Shown: piece after piece, positions 35,547-46,686 of the stretch
Layout: each line of letters opens with the position of its first letter
Numbering within the stretch: the stretch's first letter is position 1
Source of the DNA: Cryptomeria japonica
Taxonomy: Eukaryota > Streptophyta > Pinopsida > Cupressales > Cupressaceae
Length of the DNA stretch: 64,000 bases
Assembly: GCF_030272615.1 (NCBI RefSeq)
Contig: NC_081410.1
Location: 258,527,533 to 258,591,532 of the forward strand
Direction of reading: 5' to 3'
Position numbers and translations under genes: made by a program
The notes under the pieces: model-generated
The model's input: the letters and a program-made list of their open reading frames with translations, nothing else
Databases searched by the model: none
What the model was told of the DNA's origin: nothing

Positions 35547-36484
35547 TTGATGAGTCCCAATAGAACCATTGGAATTTCATATAAGATCTCTTTCACCAAC
35601 AGAGAAGGTTCTTCTATAGCTAGAACAATTCATACAACATATTTAATGGTGAAGGAAGAGAAGGATTTTGATCTTTATGAGCTCTTGCAGCTCTTGTGGC
35701 CTCAAAAAATGGACAATTTGGAGAGGATAAAGGAGACAAGATATAACTTCCATTATTGTTCTCTCATTATTTGTATAATATTCTATTTTATGAAGGAATT
35801 GCTTGGACTGAATAATGTAGTATGGAGAAGAGATATTCTAGTAGCCTTTCAAATTAGAGAACATATGCGTAACTTTCCAAATAGAAAAACATGTGTTGCA
35901 TTATATTGGAATTTTTCAAGACCTTTTAGAGTGAAATTAAAAATAGGCATAAGATACTATCACAAGTTGTGGAGAGATATAAGGAAGTTATTACTTTTAT
36001 GGTAGATAAAGACAATTATTACACAAAGGCAGTTGAACCTAGAACTACATGGATACCTAAACTACCCTATGAGGTCTCCAAACTTGAATGGATTGCCTAT
36101 ATTAACATCTTGGTCAAGCCAAAAGATCCCGATGCTGAGATATTTGGAACATAAGATAAAGTAACAAGCAAGTTGATCAAGAAGAATGTGAATGGAAAGT
36201 TAAAAAACATAAAGGTAGATCCAGAGAAGAAATTGGGAATACCATCTAAGAGCATTTTTGAGGCATGAAAATTTCCTCGTGATGCTTCACAATATCCACA
36301 GGAAGCTAGAAGATTAGGTAGGCCTATCTCTACTACTACTACTTCCACTAAGCCTTCCAGACCTACTCAAACACCTCCAAGAAGAAGAAGAGCTGCCACT
36401 AAGGTCCCAATACAAAAAGAGGATTGTGTTGAGAAGCATAAAAAACAAAGAACAAAGCATCAAGTAAAAATATAAAGTTTAAGT
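35547..36484 (+). pseudogene. Element B' ORF2, central part
   Basis: Aligns with residues ~195-400 of the B ORF2 product. FDLYELLQLLWPQKMDNLER matches IDVCEWLKDELIHNLKKIKG, LIICIIFYFMKELLGLNNVV matches LLVCLMMYFTKEIPGIGHMD, and PRTTWIPKLPYE matches PRTIWVTKMGYE. After 36154 it continues through a Lys-rich tail (KKNVNGKLKNIKVDPEKKLG) and Ser/Thr/Pro-rich text to the solo LTR at 36485. It has frame changes and stops. Confidence 0.8.
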
Positions 36485-37835
36485 TGTTGAATTGGTTGAA
36501 TGGACCAAAATACTGAGAGGGGGGGGGGGGGGGTGAATCAATATTACCACAATAACTTAAACTTTTCCACAACGTCTAAACCTTTTACTGATATATCAAT
36601 TTCATCTATTAAGCTCATCAATATGAAAAAGAAAATGCAGAATAAACAAATAACACATCCACAAATTGAATAGCGGATTTTATATGGGGAAAACCCAAAT
36701 GGGAATAACCACAAAGAGTGTCATCTCTCAAGATAATATAACTTGTTATATGGTGTTTACAAAAATGGCTTACTGTTAGAATGCTCACTGCAATAGTAAA
36801 TGAACTGGGGAAAATTGCATCTCCTAATGCATGGGGTCAACTCTAGGTTAAGCTCAGAATAACAACTCACAAAACTTACAACAGATTTGGTAAAGGTTCA
36901 TTGTATCACTGTCCACAATCACCTACAACAAGTCTGGTAAGGGATTACTGCACTACTTTGTTGAATCAATCACTTGCAACAGATTCGGTAAAGGATTACT
37001 GCAATATTGTCTACACATTGACTCTGCTATATAGTCTTTGCCTCATATACTCCTCACACTACAACTTCTCTTCTATCCACAACTCTATGATTTTCATACC
37101 TCTTACTCTGCTATACCGCACACACTCTCCTTTCTATCTCATACTCTTCACACACTCGACTTTCTATCTCATACTCTTCACACACTCCAATTTCTATTCT
37201 CATACTCTTCACACACTCTTCCTTGCTATTTTTCATACACACACACACACACATACCAGTAAGCTCATACACTGAGATAATATGTCAGCCAAACATAAAT
37301 GATTTATATAATAATAAGCTACTCAGATCAACACATTATCCAATAAATCCTTGACAATAAAAATGATAACAAAGTTGACCTTCCCTTGATCTCCTACGCT
37401 TCTTTCACATGATTCATTTATTGAAATGTATGCCTTAATTACCAAGACAATATGGGGGTCTACCAGACCCATAAACATAAAACTCCAATCACAACAACTC
37501 ATAACTCCAAGATACAAATACCACAAATTTTGGAACATAGATCATGATAGATACAATCGGGTACAACTGATATGACCACTACCATTGATACCTAACTTCA
37601 CACAACATACATTAGAATAAGATATTAACTAAAATAAGCACAACATAGGATTCTGGAGATGAGGATCTTTTGGAAATGACTTTACTAGATCATCTATGCC
37701 TTATTTATATCACATTCATACCTATTTGCATTATCAAAACTGCCTCCGATACCATATTCCAGATGTGGTATGCTAATTGGTCCTAAATGGATTACCGAGT
37801 TTGACATCAATGAAAACATTCACACAAATCCAACA
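36485..37835 (-). mobile_element. Solo LTR (1351 bp), Copia-like
   Basis: Starts TGTTGAATTGG and ends ATCCAACA. Flanks are TAAGT (36480-36484) and TAAGC (37836-37840), a 5-bp duplication with one change. It carries the gaga-Gn-tgaatca motif near its plus-strand start, as the Copia and B LTRs do, which implies minus orientation. B' ORF2 resumes directly after it. Its other frames, including the (CA)n/Tyr-His-Thr text at 36901-37275, are LTR sequence. Confidence 0.85.
36519..36533. repeat. G15 homopolymer in the solo LTR
   Basis: Fifteen consecutive G in the context ctgaga-G15-tgaatca. The equivalent run is G9 in the Copia 3' LTR and G7 in others. Confidence 0.95.
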
Positions 37836-38130
37836 TAAGCTATTAAACATTAATGATGATGAAGAAAAGGAAGCTTTCATAGTGAAAAGAAGAGAGAAGA
37901 GAAGAAGGAAAGAATAAGGAGAACGAAGTTCAAAGGAAAAAGGAAAAGGCTAGGAAAATATAAATAAGAAAACTCCTCAAGTTGCACTATCACAAAAACC
38001 CTTCAAACTAGATGCAATTCTTAATACAATTGAGTTTCATTGGGTTTTGAAAGAAATTGCTAACCTCTATCTTGAGGTGCCTTTATACAATCAGGAAACT
38101 ATTGAAAAAGCAATAATAATGTATATGATG
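37836..38130 (+). pseudogene. Element B' ORF2, continuing part
   Basis: After a Lys/Arg/Glu-rich stretch (KKEKRRKNKENE) the text LDAILNTIEFHWVLKEIANL aligns in position and pattern with LNNLLNEVIEEVNFFNIIKL of the B element. The frame stops at the A2 insertion (TGATG duplication at 38126-38130). Confidence 0.6.
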
Positions 38131-39327
38131 TGTAAAGCGGAAAAATCGCGATCGAACCCTAGTTGCTCTCCCCTCTTCCAATTCCAAGGAGAGAGAAGGG
38201 AGATTTGCTAGGATTCGATGGTTTTTCACTTAGGGGAGAGACTTTACATTCAAAAGAGGGGTTGAAACTCATAAGATCCAATCCCACGCAATGCAAGATT
38301 GGATGCTAAATGAATTTCAAGGGTTAGGAAAGCAAGGCTACCCTCTTTTGTAAAGAATGTTGTTAAGGAAATTAAGCTAAGCATGCATAGAAAGTCATAA
38401 AGATTCGCTTATAAACTGATTTCGGGTTATAGGATGAAGCTGCGGACTTGGAATTAGCAGTAAAATGTCGATACGGCGCTGTCCTGCAAATTTGAGCAAA
38501 AGTTGCCGGGACGATGGCGCCCGGCGCCACGGTCCTCCGAAAAATCCGCGAAACGAAGGGGGATATGTTCGTCTCTGCACAAGGATTCCAGATCTTCAAT
38601 TTCAGCCGCGTACCTGCCACCTACACACAAAAAAGCGAAGACGATTGGGGGGTTAGGGATTGGGGGTTTGCCTTTAGGTCAAACCCCGGTTTTGGAATTA
38701 ACCAAGAAATGAGCAAGAGCTGTAAATGTAAATGACTGTAAAACAAGTACTAATACCTTGTTCTAAGGATGTTGGTATCCTTATGTGCGAAGGTTTAGAT
38801 GTTGTATGTTGTATGTTGTAGTAATATGTTGTATGTGATCTCCTCTTCAATGGTTGAATCCTTGTCTTGAATGCAACACTTAGCCTTGAATGGAGACTTG
38901 AAATGATCAATTGCTTGAAAGAATGCTTGAATGCTTGAATGCTTGAGTATAGTTTCCACGCCTTTTCCATCATATCGAATGAAAGAGGAAAATGTCATTT
39001 ATATACATGTCAATTAGGGCTGATAGACTGATTTTCCCGACCTTAGGCTGACCAGGGAAAGTTAATTTCCAAATTGCAAACAAAAAGACCCGAGCCCCTT
39101 AGGAGACCGGGCCCAAAATAGGACCCAGGGACCAGGGCGTGAGGCGCTCTGGTCCCACCTCCCGGGACATCAGGGTGCAAGGAGGTTCAGGCCAGGGTAC
39201 TTGAAAAATGCAGTTTTCAGTGTCGTGAGCAAGTTTTAGGGTCTCCATTCAGGTTGCGTGTTGCGTTGCCATCGTGAAGACCGAAATGCAGTCGAAATTG
39301 CAAGTGTCGCAATTTTAGGACGCTACA
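38131..39327 (-). repeat. A2 3' LTR (1197 bp)
   Basis: Near-identical to 44670-45896. Contains hairpin motifs at 38508-38535 and 39128-39156 and short tgttgtatgttgta and gcttgaat tandem repeats around 38800-38945. Confidence 0.97.
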
Positions 39328-39345
39328 TTTAGCCCCCACTTTAGT
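39328..39345 (-). other. A2 polypurine tract
   Basis: The minus strand reads AAAGTGGGGGCTAAA up to the LTR start TGTAGCG. Confidence 0.9.
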
Positions 39346-40069
39346 GGGAGTATATGTGCACATACTTCCAGTAAAGTACAAGGAAACAACATTGAAAGAC
39401 TTTCACCACGTCAAGGAGGCAAGATACACCAAGCCCCCAGTGGACTAAGGATCTTACAACTTCGATTGACAAATTAAAAAGGGAAGGTCGCGAGGAAGAA
39501 CCATGACTATCAGTAGTAAGGCTCCCTCACTATGAGTCATGCAAGAAAGATATCAAAAATTTTCAAGGCAAGGCTAAATTTGCCAAGAAATTTTCAAGTA
39601 TCTTGAAAAGATATGAACGGGATGTATGCCCCCCTACGTTAAAGCGATCGCACACGCCTCACCGGGGGTGATTGCTTTAAGGTAGTGATACATATAAGGA
39701 ATGAGAAAGGAGCACGTTATCACAAGGATTTAGCCCCCAAGTGTGAGATAAACCCAAGGATAATAGACACAAAACATAAAGCACGAGGTGACTTCGCTTT
39801 CCTCGGGGTCAGTATGCTGTATGATAAGTCATGTATATATATCATATGTATGTATGCATAATTGTTCTTCATTCCCCAATCAAGGAAGGTCACCTAGAAG
39901 AAGGGAACACATGTGTCTTTTGAGTCAACATGAGAGAGACCAAAAGAGATCTCAATGCTTTGCATTGTCCTCAAGTAGACAACACCAAGGACAACAAATA
40001 GAAGAATGAGAATAACATATGGAAGAAGTAACGAAAGAGAGGAGGAGAGAATCTGCTATGCTAATGTAA
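39346..40069 (-). other. A2 3' untranslated interior
   Basis: Between the gag stop and the polypurine tract. It contains no frame of interest. tagcccccaagtgtgag near 39730 and tatgcccccctacg near 39627 echo the polypurine tract (purine-rich on the minus strand) and may be decayed second tracts. Confidence 0.5.
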
Positions 40070-43000
40070 CTAGTCTAGCATGTCATCTACCCCCCGATCT
40101 TGCTGATCAATGTTTCGGGAAGGCAGGGAACACGCTAGAGGAGGAACTTCCAACACAGCAGATGGAGCTATCACAAGATCCAAACAAGGGCTATGTTCAT
40201 GTTTCGAGCCACATTGTTCTTGTCTAGGAGCTAGGATAAGTGCTTTAGAAAATTCAGTAGATAAATGGTTATCAACATCAACAAGTTCATATTCACTATC
40301 AGAAGCAAGAGGAGTAACATTTTCATCTATATCGTCATCAAGATTTATAAAAATAGGATTTTTAACTCGCACAGGATCAAGACCATCATGCATCTTATGT
40401 TTAGGAGATTTAGGCTCAATGTCCGGCTGAGGAGAAAATGGAATAATGCTTGTTGAAGGTGTTTTTGGAGATTGCAAAGTTTGAGAAGCAACTGCCTGAG
40501 CTCTAAGACGACGCTTTCGTCGGCGTTCACGTGCAGAACGATTTCGTCTAGTCTTAGTAGGAAGTGGAGAAGATTGAGGAGGAGGAATGTTCTCATCCTT
40601 AGCACTTGGGTGTTTAGGTTGTGGTCTCTTAGGCTGGATAATAGGAGAAGAAGAAGGTCTCTTCTCTCTATAAAAAGAAGGAGGAGGAACTGCTCCATAC
40701 AAAGGAGGAATTTTTGGTTTAGGGAGAAGACCAAGTCCATCATGACGAGGAGGTATAGGTCTACTCTTAGGAAGTTTATTAGGTATAGACATAGCCACAT
40801 CCATAGGGATGGGTTGAGATTCTTCTTGAGGAAAGACATTAGTTTTATCTTTCAAAGGAAGAACTTCCTTCTCAAGAATGATAGGAATGTCAAGTTTAGG
40901 TGTTCTAGGTTCACTTAGAGATAAGATCATATCTGTTTTCCACTTTTGATAATATTTGAAAAGGTGATCACTTCGTGGAGGAAGAGATTGGAATTGTTTA
41001 GGCCAAAAGTAATCAAGAGGAACACTAGAGGTTCTTTCAGCTGGTTTAAAGAGACTATGATTGACAGTAACAACTTCACCATTATGGGGAAATTTCAAAC
41101 ACTTGTGAATAGGAGAAGCAATAGCTTTCATGGAAGATAGCCAAGGATAGCCAAGCTTCACACGAAATTGTTCGGAAGATGGAATAATAGCAAAGTTCAC
41201 ATCAAGGGATTTGTTATGGACCTCAATAGGCAATGTAATAGAACCAATTGCAGGAGAAGAAAATGCATCAAATAATTTCACAATCACATCTGTTTTGTCA
41301 TAGATCACTTGATTCAATTGCAAAATAAAAAGAAATTCTTCAGTAATGATATTAACCATGCACGAAGGATCAATAAGCACTCCACGGCAAGGTGTATTCT
41401 TAACTTTTGCAACTATGTATAAAGGACCATCAGGTGCCCTAATGGTTTCGCTAGAATCAAATGTGATGGAAGGTTCTTCAGGGATTTCTTGCTTCTCTAC
41501 GAAGTTAATCACATTCGGAGTCATAGACACAAGACCATCAGATGAGAGAGAGGAATCATTAGCCTCAATTGCATTAGAGGTATGAGAAGGCAATGGATCA
41601 GTGAAAATCTGAAGATTTTGATTAGGAGGAGCTACAGATGTATTGCCTTTATCATTCACTCCAGAAACAGAGATAGTATTATTATCAATCAAATCTTGAA
41701 TTTTACCGTTTAAAGAAAAACATTTTTCAGTATCATGCCCAGGCTGACGATGAAATTGACAAAAAGCTTTGTTATCAAAATAAGGTGAAGTAATCTTTGC
41801 AGGATCAATTTGTCTTATAGGAGGAAGAGTAAGCACATTTTGTTCCAATAACTTATTCATAATACTATGCAACGATTCATTCAAAGGAGTATACTTTCTT
41901 TCTTTCTTGAAAAATTTAGAAATAGGAGGCACACCTGATGCTGCATTCACATTGTTGTTGATGATGTTTTCATTGAATTTGATGGAATCTCTGTTTGGTT
42001 TAAACTTCCCAAATGGTTGTTGACTTCTATCACCCTTATCACTCGGAGCCATAGGATGTGATTGTTCCATTTGACTCACAGTCAGTTGATAATTGTGAAG
42101 AGTGGCGCACAACTGTTGGAAAGAAGTAAACTCAGAAAATAGAAGTTTGTCTCGAATATCTTTTTGTAAATTAGAAATAAAGATTCTTTGAATATCATTG
42201 TCAGGCACTGGAAAAGAAATTTGAGCATACAAATGCTTATATCTACCAATGAAATCAGTCACTTTTTCTTTAACACCTTGTTTACAATGCATTAAATCAA
42301 TCAAAGTAACTTTAGGACTTATATTGTTTTGAAATTGTTGAATGAAAGCATTTGCAAGTTGTTCGAAAGAAGTAATAGAATAAGAAGGCAACGAGAAATA
42401 CCATTGTAGGGCTTTGTCTCTTAATGTTCTAGTGAATAGTTTTGCAAGCAACCTTTGGTCATAAGCAAAATCAGTACAAATTGTTTGAAAAGTCTTAACA
42501 TGTGTTAGAGGATCACCTTTACCATTATAAAGTTCCAAATGCGGGATTTCAACATGTTTAGGAGGAATAGCTCGAACAATGTCAAAAGAAAGTGGGCTCG
42601 CAACATCAAATGTGGGCACACTAAACTTAGATTGATTCATAGAAGCAATTTGTTGTTGTAAAGAAGAGACAGTTTGTGCAAGATTGTTAATGGTTGCTTC
42701 GGTCGAAGAGTTCATATTGGATGTGTTAGATTGAGATGGAGGTGTTATGTTATTGAAAGAAGGTAGAGAGTAAGGTGGTGGGACCCTATGATAATTAGTC
42801 ATAGGAGATGATTGGACAAGAGGAACACTACAAGGAGGGATGTCATGGTTAAATGAATTGCCCCCTTGCGTCATGTTCATTTGTGGAGATATAATAGGGA
42901 CACTCATTGAAGGAATGAATGAAGAAGTCGGATTGAATGAAAGAATAGGGTTAATTGAAGAAGAGGGATTGCCCCCATGACTGGTGATCACAGGGGGAAT

Positions 43001-43495
43001 ATCTTGTATAGAAATAGCCATTATGTTTGATGTAAAGGTAGGTATACTAGCAATAGGAGTCGTCAAAGGAATAGAATAATTGACTTGTGTAGGAGGTTGT
43101 GTATAACCTAAGGTTTCGGCACAACTCTTCATAGGCATCACATTCGAATCCACAATGTGTGCAATACCACGCAAAATATCAATTCCATTCTTATCACTTT
43201 GAAGCATACATTTTAGACCCTCAATTAAAGGAAGAGCTTGACTATCAGGGTATTCTTGAGACATCCATTGTCGAAAATCGTCAAATTGGTTATCCAATTT
43301 CGAAAGTTGTTCTTCAGAAACCTCATGGAGAGCTTCTTCATCATTAAGAGGATTAGAGGAATTACCCATGTCCTCGTTAAAAAGACCATTCAAATTAGGT
43401 TCCATCCCCTCAGTAATTAAACTTCGGAAAGACTTAATTCTACGGCTTCGTCTAACGGGAATGGTGTAAGTAGGGCTTATTGTTGTAAAACTCAT
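40070..43495 (-). CDS. gag: A2 gag with protease-like domain, intact 1141 codons
   Basis: Open from the ATG at 43495. Residues ~310-480 are the retrotransposon gag core (HLELYNGKGDPLTHVKTFQT, LFTRTLRDKALQWYFSLPS, VTDFIGRYKHLYAQISFP). Residues ~560-600 hold FCQFHRQPGHDTEKCF, a zinc-knuckle variant C-X2-H-X4-H-X4-C. Residues ~690-830 look like a retropepsin (RGVLIDPSCMVNIITEEFL, then FRVKLGYPWLSSMKAIASP), but the active-site triplet reads Asp-Pro-Ser instead of Asp-Thr/Ser-Gly. The C-terminal third is Pro/Ser/Lys-rich with a very basic stretch (TRRNRSARERRRKRRLRAQA). Particle protein by family; protease activity is doubtful. Confidence 0.92.
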   Translation of the reverse strand: MSFTTISPTYTIPVRRSRRIKSFRSLITEGMEPNLNGLFNEDMGNSSNPLNDEEALHEVSEEQLSKLDNQFDDFRQWMSQEYPDSQALPLIEGLKCMLQSDKNGIDILRGIAHIVDSNVMPMKSCAETLGYTQPPTQVNYSIPLTTPIASIPTFTSNIMAISIQDIPPVITSHGGNPSSSINPILSFNPTSSFIPSMSVPIISPQMNMTQGGNSFNHDIPPCSVPLVQSSPMTNYHRVPPPYSLPSFNNITPPSQSNTSNMNSSTEATINNLAQTVSSLQQQIASMNQSKFSVPTFDVASPLSFDIVRAIPPKHVEIPHLELYNGKGDPLTHVKTFQTICTDFAYDQRLLAKLFTRTLRDKALQWYFSLPSYSITSFEQLANAFIQQFQNNISPKVTLIDLMHCKQGVKEKVTDFIGRYKHLYAQISFPVPDNDIQRIFISNLQKDIRDKLLFSEFTSFQQLCATLHNYQLTVSQMEQSHPMAPSDKGDRSQQPFGKFKPNRDSIKFNENIINNNVNAASGVPPISKFFKKERKYTPLNESLHSIMNKLLEQNVLTLPPIRQIDPAKITSPYFDNKAFCQFHRQPGHDTEKCFSLNGKIQDLIDNNTISVSGVNDKGNTSVAPPNQNLQIFTDPLPSHTSNAIEANDSSLSSDGLVSMTPNVINFVEKQEIPEEPSITFDSSETIRAPDGPLYIVAKVKNTPCRGVLIDPSCMVNIITEEFLFILQLNQVIYDKTDVIVKLFDAFSSPAIGSITLPIEVHNKSLDVNFAIIPSSEQFRVKLGYPWLSSMKAIASPIHKCLKFPHNGEVVTVNHSLFKPAERTSSVPLDYFWPKQFQSLPPRSDHLFKYYQKWKTDMILSLSEPRTPKLDIPIILEKEVLPLKDKTNVFPQEESQPIPMDVAMSIPNKLPKSRPIPPRHDGLGLLPKPKIPPLYGAVPPPSFYREKRPSSSPIIQPKRPQPKHPSAKDENIPPPQSSPLPTKTRRNRSARERRRKRRLRAQAVASQTLQSPKTPSTSIIPFSPQPDIEPKSPKHKMHDGLDPVRVKNPIFINLDDDIDENVTPLASDSEYELVDVDNHLSTEFSKALILAPRQEQCGSKHEHSPCLDLVIAPSAVLEVPPLACSLPSRNIDQQDRGVDDMLD

Positions 43496-44647
43496 GCACT
43501 AGAAAGAGAGAGAAGATTTTGATTTTAGAGGTAGCAATTTTCAGTAAAATCAGCCAATCTTCTGGATTTAAGCTGTTAAATGAAATCACAACAGTCTCCC
43601 GAAATTTCCGAAAAAATGTCCGGGACCGTGGCGCTCGGAGTGCAACACGGTCCTTGCAATTTTTTTCAAAATTTGCAGGGATGAAAGGTATGATGATTTT
43701 AGAGCTAATCTGAAAAAATTGAGTGATTTTACGATCTGTAGATAGGCCAAATTAAAGTTGCAAATTCAAAATTGAACCCTACCAAGATTGTCGAAAAATG
43801 CAAAATTTGAATTTTGAAAAAGAGAGGGAAACTGAAATTTTGAATTTTATGATTTTTAGAGGGAATGTCAAGAGCAATGCAAATTTTGAAATTTGAAAAT
43901 TGACTCAATTTCACGCAAAATTCAATTTTGAAAGCGGAAATCAAAGTTGTTGTAATTAAGCACTTAATTTCAAAAGTCACAAAATGCAAGAATTTGAATA
44001 AAGCACTGAAATTTTTAATGAATGATAACACACTTTTCAGATTTAGGACAGTAAGAACACAATTTTGACACAAAATTTCAATTTCAATGATTTTTAAATG
44101 TTTAGAAGCCTTAATCCAAGCAATCACAAGACCAACTTTGACTGTAATTTTGAAGGTGTTATAATTGATAAAATCAGCCAAAATTTTGGATTTTAGCAGG
44201 AAAATACAGTAAGATCTTGCTCCCGAAATTTCGGAAAAAATGTCGGGGATGATGGCGCTCGGCGCCACGGTCCTCGCAACTTTTTTCCAAATTTTCAGGG
44301 ATGGAAGATGTTGTGATTTTATTGCGGAATCCAAAGTTACAGCTGATTTGGAGATGTTTTGATCAGTGAAATTGTCGGACAAAGGTTGAATCAAGAGGGT
44401 TTCAAAAATTAGGGTTTTGACACTTAACCACTTAATTTTCAAAATTAAAGCATAGATATGAATTGATAATTTGTAATAGAAGGGCAGATCTGAAACAAGT
44501 ATTAACATTTAGACATTTCGCAAGTTCAATTACTAAAAAGAAAATTTAGGGTTTTTATGCAATCACCTCTAAAATTTTACAAAAGATCAAACATGGAAAT
44601 GTAATCAATTTTTTTTTTAGATCTAAGCATGAAAAATCAGAAAGGAT
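43496..44647 (-). other. A2 leader with internally repeated block
   Basis: About 1.15 kb between primer site and gag start, AT-rich, without useful frames. A block of ~110 bases near 43545-43705 recurs at 44165-44320 (cccgaaattt(c)cgg/cgaaaaaatgtc, then the GC-rich hairpin, then (t)tttt(c)caaa.ttt.cagggatg.aag.t.tgatttta). The repeated block carries the hairpin also found in the LTRs. Confidence 0.75.
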
Positions 44648-44666
44648 GTTCACGTCGGGTTCACCA
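44648..44666 (-). other. A2 primer-binding site
   Basis: The minus strand reads TGGTGAACCCGACGTGAAC, three bases inside the 5' LTR. The leading TGG pairs with tRNA 3'-CCA. It is not the iMet sequence of the other elements, and I could not name the tRNA with confidence. Confidence 0.8.
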
Positions 44667-44669
44667 AAA

Positions 44670-45896
44670 TGTAAAGCGGAAAAATCGCGATCGAACCCTA
44701 GTTGCTCTCCCCTCTTCCAATTCCAAGGAGAGAGAAGGGAGATTCGCTAGGATTTGATGGTTTTTCACTTAGGGGAGAGACTTTACATTCAAAAGAGGGG
44801 TTGAAACTCATAAGATCCAATCCCACGCAATGCAAGATTGGATGCTAAATGAATTTCAAGGGTTAGGAAAGCAAGGCTACCCTCTTTTGTAAAGAATGTT
44901 GTTAAGGAAATTAAGCTAAGCATGCATAGAAAGTCATAAAGATTCGCTTATAAACTGAGTTCGGGTTATAGGATGAAGCTGCGGACCTGGAATTAGCAGT
45001 AAAATGTCGATACGGCGCTGTCCTGCAAATTTGAGCAAAAGTTGTCAGGACGATGGCGCCCGGCGCCACGGTCCTCCGAAAAATCCGCGAAACGAAGGGG
45101 GATCTGTTCGTCTCTGCACAAGGATTCTAGATCTTCAATTTCAGCCACGTACCTGCCACCTACACACAGAAAAGCGAAGACGATTGGGGGGTTAGGGATT
45201 GGGGGTTTGCCTTTAGGTCAAACCCCGGTTTTGGAATTAACCAAGAAATGAGCAAGAGCTGTAAATGTAAATGACTGTAAAACAAGTACTAATACCTTGT
45301 TCTAAGGATGTTGGTATCCTTATGTGCGAAGGTTTAGATGTTGTATGTTGTATGTTGTAGTAATATGTTGTATGTGATCTCCTCTTCAATGGTTGAATCC
45401 TTGTCTTGAATGCAACACTTAGCCTTGAATGGAGACTTGAAATGATCAATTGCTTGAAAGAATGCTTGAATGCTTGAATGCTTGAGTATAGTTTCCAAGC
45501 CTTTTCCATCATATCGAATGAAAGAGGAAAATGTCATTTATATACATGTCAATTAGGGCTGATAGACTGATTTTCCCGACCTTAGGCCGACCAGGGAAAG
45601 TTAATTTCCAAATTGCAAACAAAAAGACCCGAGCCCCTTAGGAGACCGGGCCCAAAATAGGACCCAGGGACCAGGGCGCTGGGCGCCATGGTCCTGGGGA
45701 CCAGGGCGCTGGGCGCTCTAGTCCCACCTCCCGGGACATCAGGGTGCAAGGAGGTTCAAGCCAGGGTACTTGAAAAATGCAGTTTTCAGTGTCGTGAGCA
45801 AGTTTCAGGGTCTCCATTCAGGTTGCATGTTGCGTTGCCATCGTGAAGACCGAAATGCAGTTGAAATTGCAAGTGTCGCAATTTTAGGACGCTACA
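44670..45896 (-). repeat. A2 5' LTR (1227 bp)
   Basis: Thirty bases longer than the 3' LTR because the hairpin at 45667-45694 is repeated at 45697-45725, whereas the other LTR has one. Confidence 0.97.
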
Positions 45897-46686
45897 TGAT
45901 GAAGTATAATTTAACTTCAACTGATATTTTGGATCAACTTATAGAAAGATTTGCTAATGCCCTAATAGGGAAGAGAGATAAAATTGTCAAATTGGAAGTA
46001 GAACTAAGAGAGAAAGCTCTTAAATAGGCTATGTCTACATTATCCAAGGATGAGAAAACCAAGATAATTCAAAGGAAAGCTTAAGAATTAAGGACAAAGC
46101 AAAGGGTAAACACCCTTATGAAAATGAGGGAGGATGACAAGGATGAAGTGTAGAAGGAAATAGAGGATATCACTACAAGGATCCTTGAAGATATGAAAAG
46201 GGTTGATGTGAGAGATAAGGAACATGCTTTTTTGGGTGACACTGATTTAGAAGATATAACGAATGTGTCCACTCATGACATTGATGTGTCTATCTTTGAT
46301 GTTATTATGACAAAGTATGGTGAGAAGGATGAAAAGAGAAATAAGAAGACTACTTTGAAGTCTAATATAGGTGGATAAGGTGTCGGTGAAGAATGTGGAG
46401 TGAGTGTCCCTCATTTGGGGAATACAAGTAAGGATGAAGGGAAAAAGATTTCAGAGAATACAAGAAATATTTTTGCAAAGCAAGATCAACAAAAAAAGGA
46501 AGAGACAATCCTTAGACAGTTTTGGACGCTTCAAAAAAGATAAATGAAACAGAATAACGAGACAGGTGGGGGATCCTCTTCTCCCTCTATAGATACTTTC
46601 AAGGACCTATGAGGATGCAAATGTAGTTTCAACTTGTGGTGATACCCCAACTATTATGAATTCCCACTCATAAGAGACAAGCTGAC
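45897..46686 (+). pseudogene. Element B' ORF2, coiled-coil/charged part
   Basis: Resumes B' after A2. DILDQLIERFANALIGKRDK lines up with VLIEVIDELPNALYMRLEAK of B, followed in both by a VxLExELxxKALx-type helix. Then come long charged helices (MKMREDDKDEV, EIEDITTRILEDMKRVDVRD) and Lys-rich text (KDEKRNKKTTLKSN), broken by several stops. It ends at the B insertion (46682-46686 CTGAC). Confidence 0.7.

Larger units (their letters stand above)
38131..45896 (-). mobile_element. Element A2: young, pol-less family A LTR retrotransposon
   Basis: LTRs at 38131-39327 and 44670-45896 begin TGTAAAGC and end GCTACA. The target duplication TGATG lies at 38126-38130 and 45897-45901. The primer site and polypurine tract show minus orientation, so the right LTR is 5'. 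The interior is 5.3 kb and codes for one protein of 1141 residues with gag and protease-like regions. No RT, RNase H or integrase is present. LTRs differ by roughly 18 substitutions by eye plus one 30-bp length change, so insertion is recent relative to all neighbours. Confidence 0.96.

Noticed and set aside
36901-37275. 124-codon frame with Thr-His repeats
   Set aside because: Lies wholly in a solo LTR and ends in a (CA)n microsatellite.
40070-43420. Plus-strand frames opposite the A2 gag (e.g. 40110-40430, 40472-40918)
   Set aside because: Shadows of the 1141-codon minus-strand frame; Arg/Ser-rich without domains.
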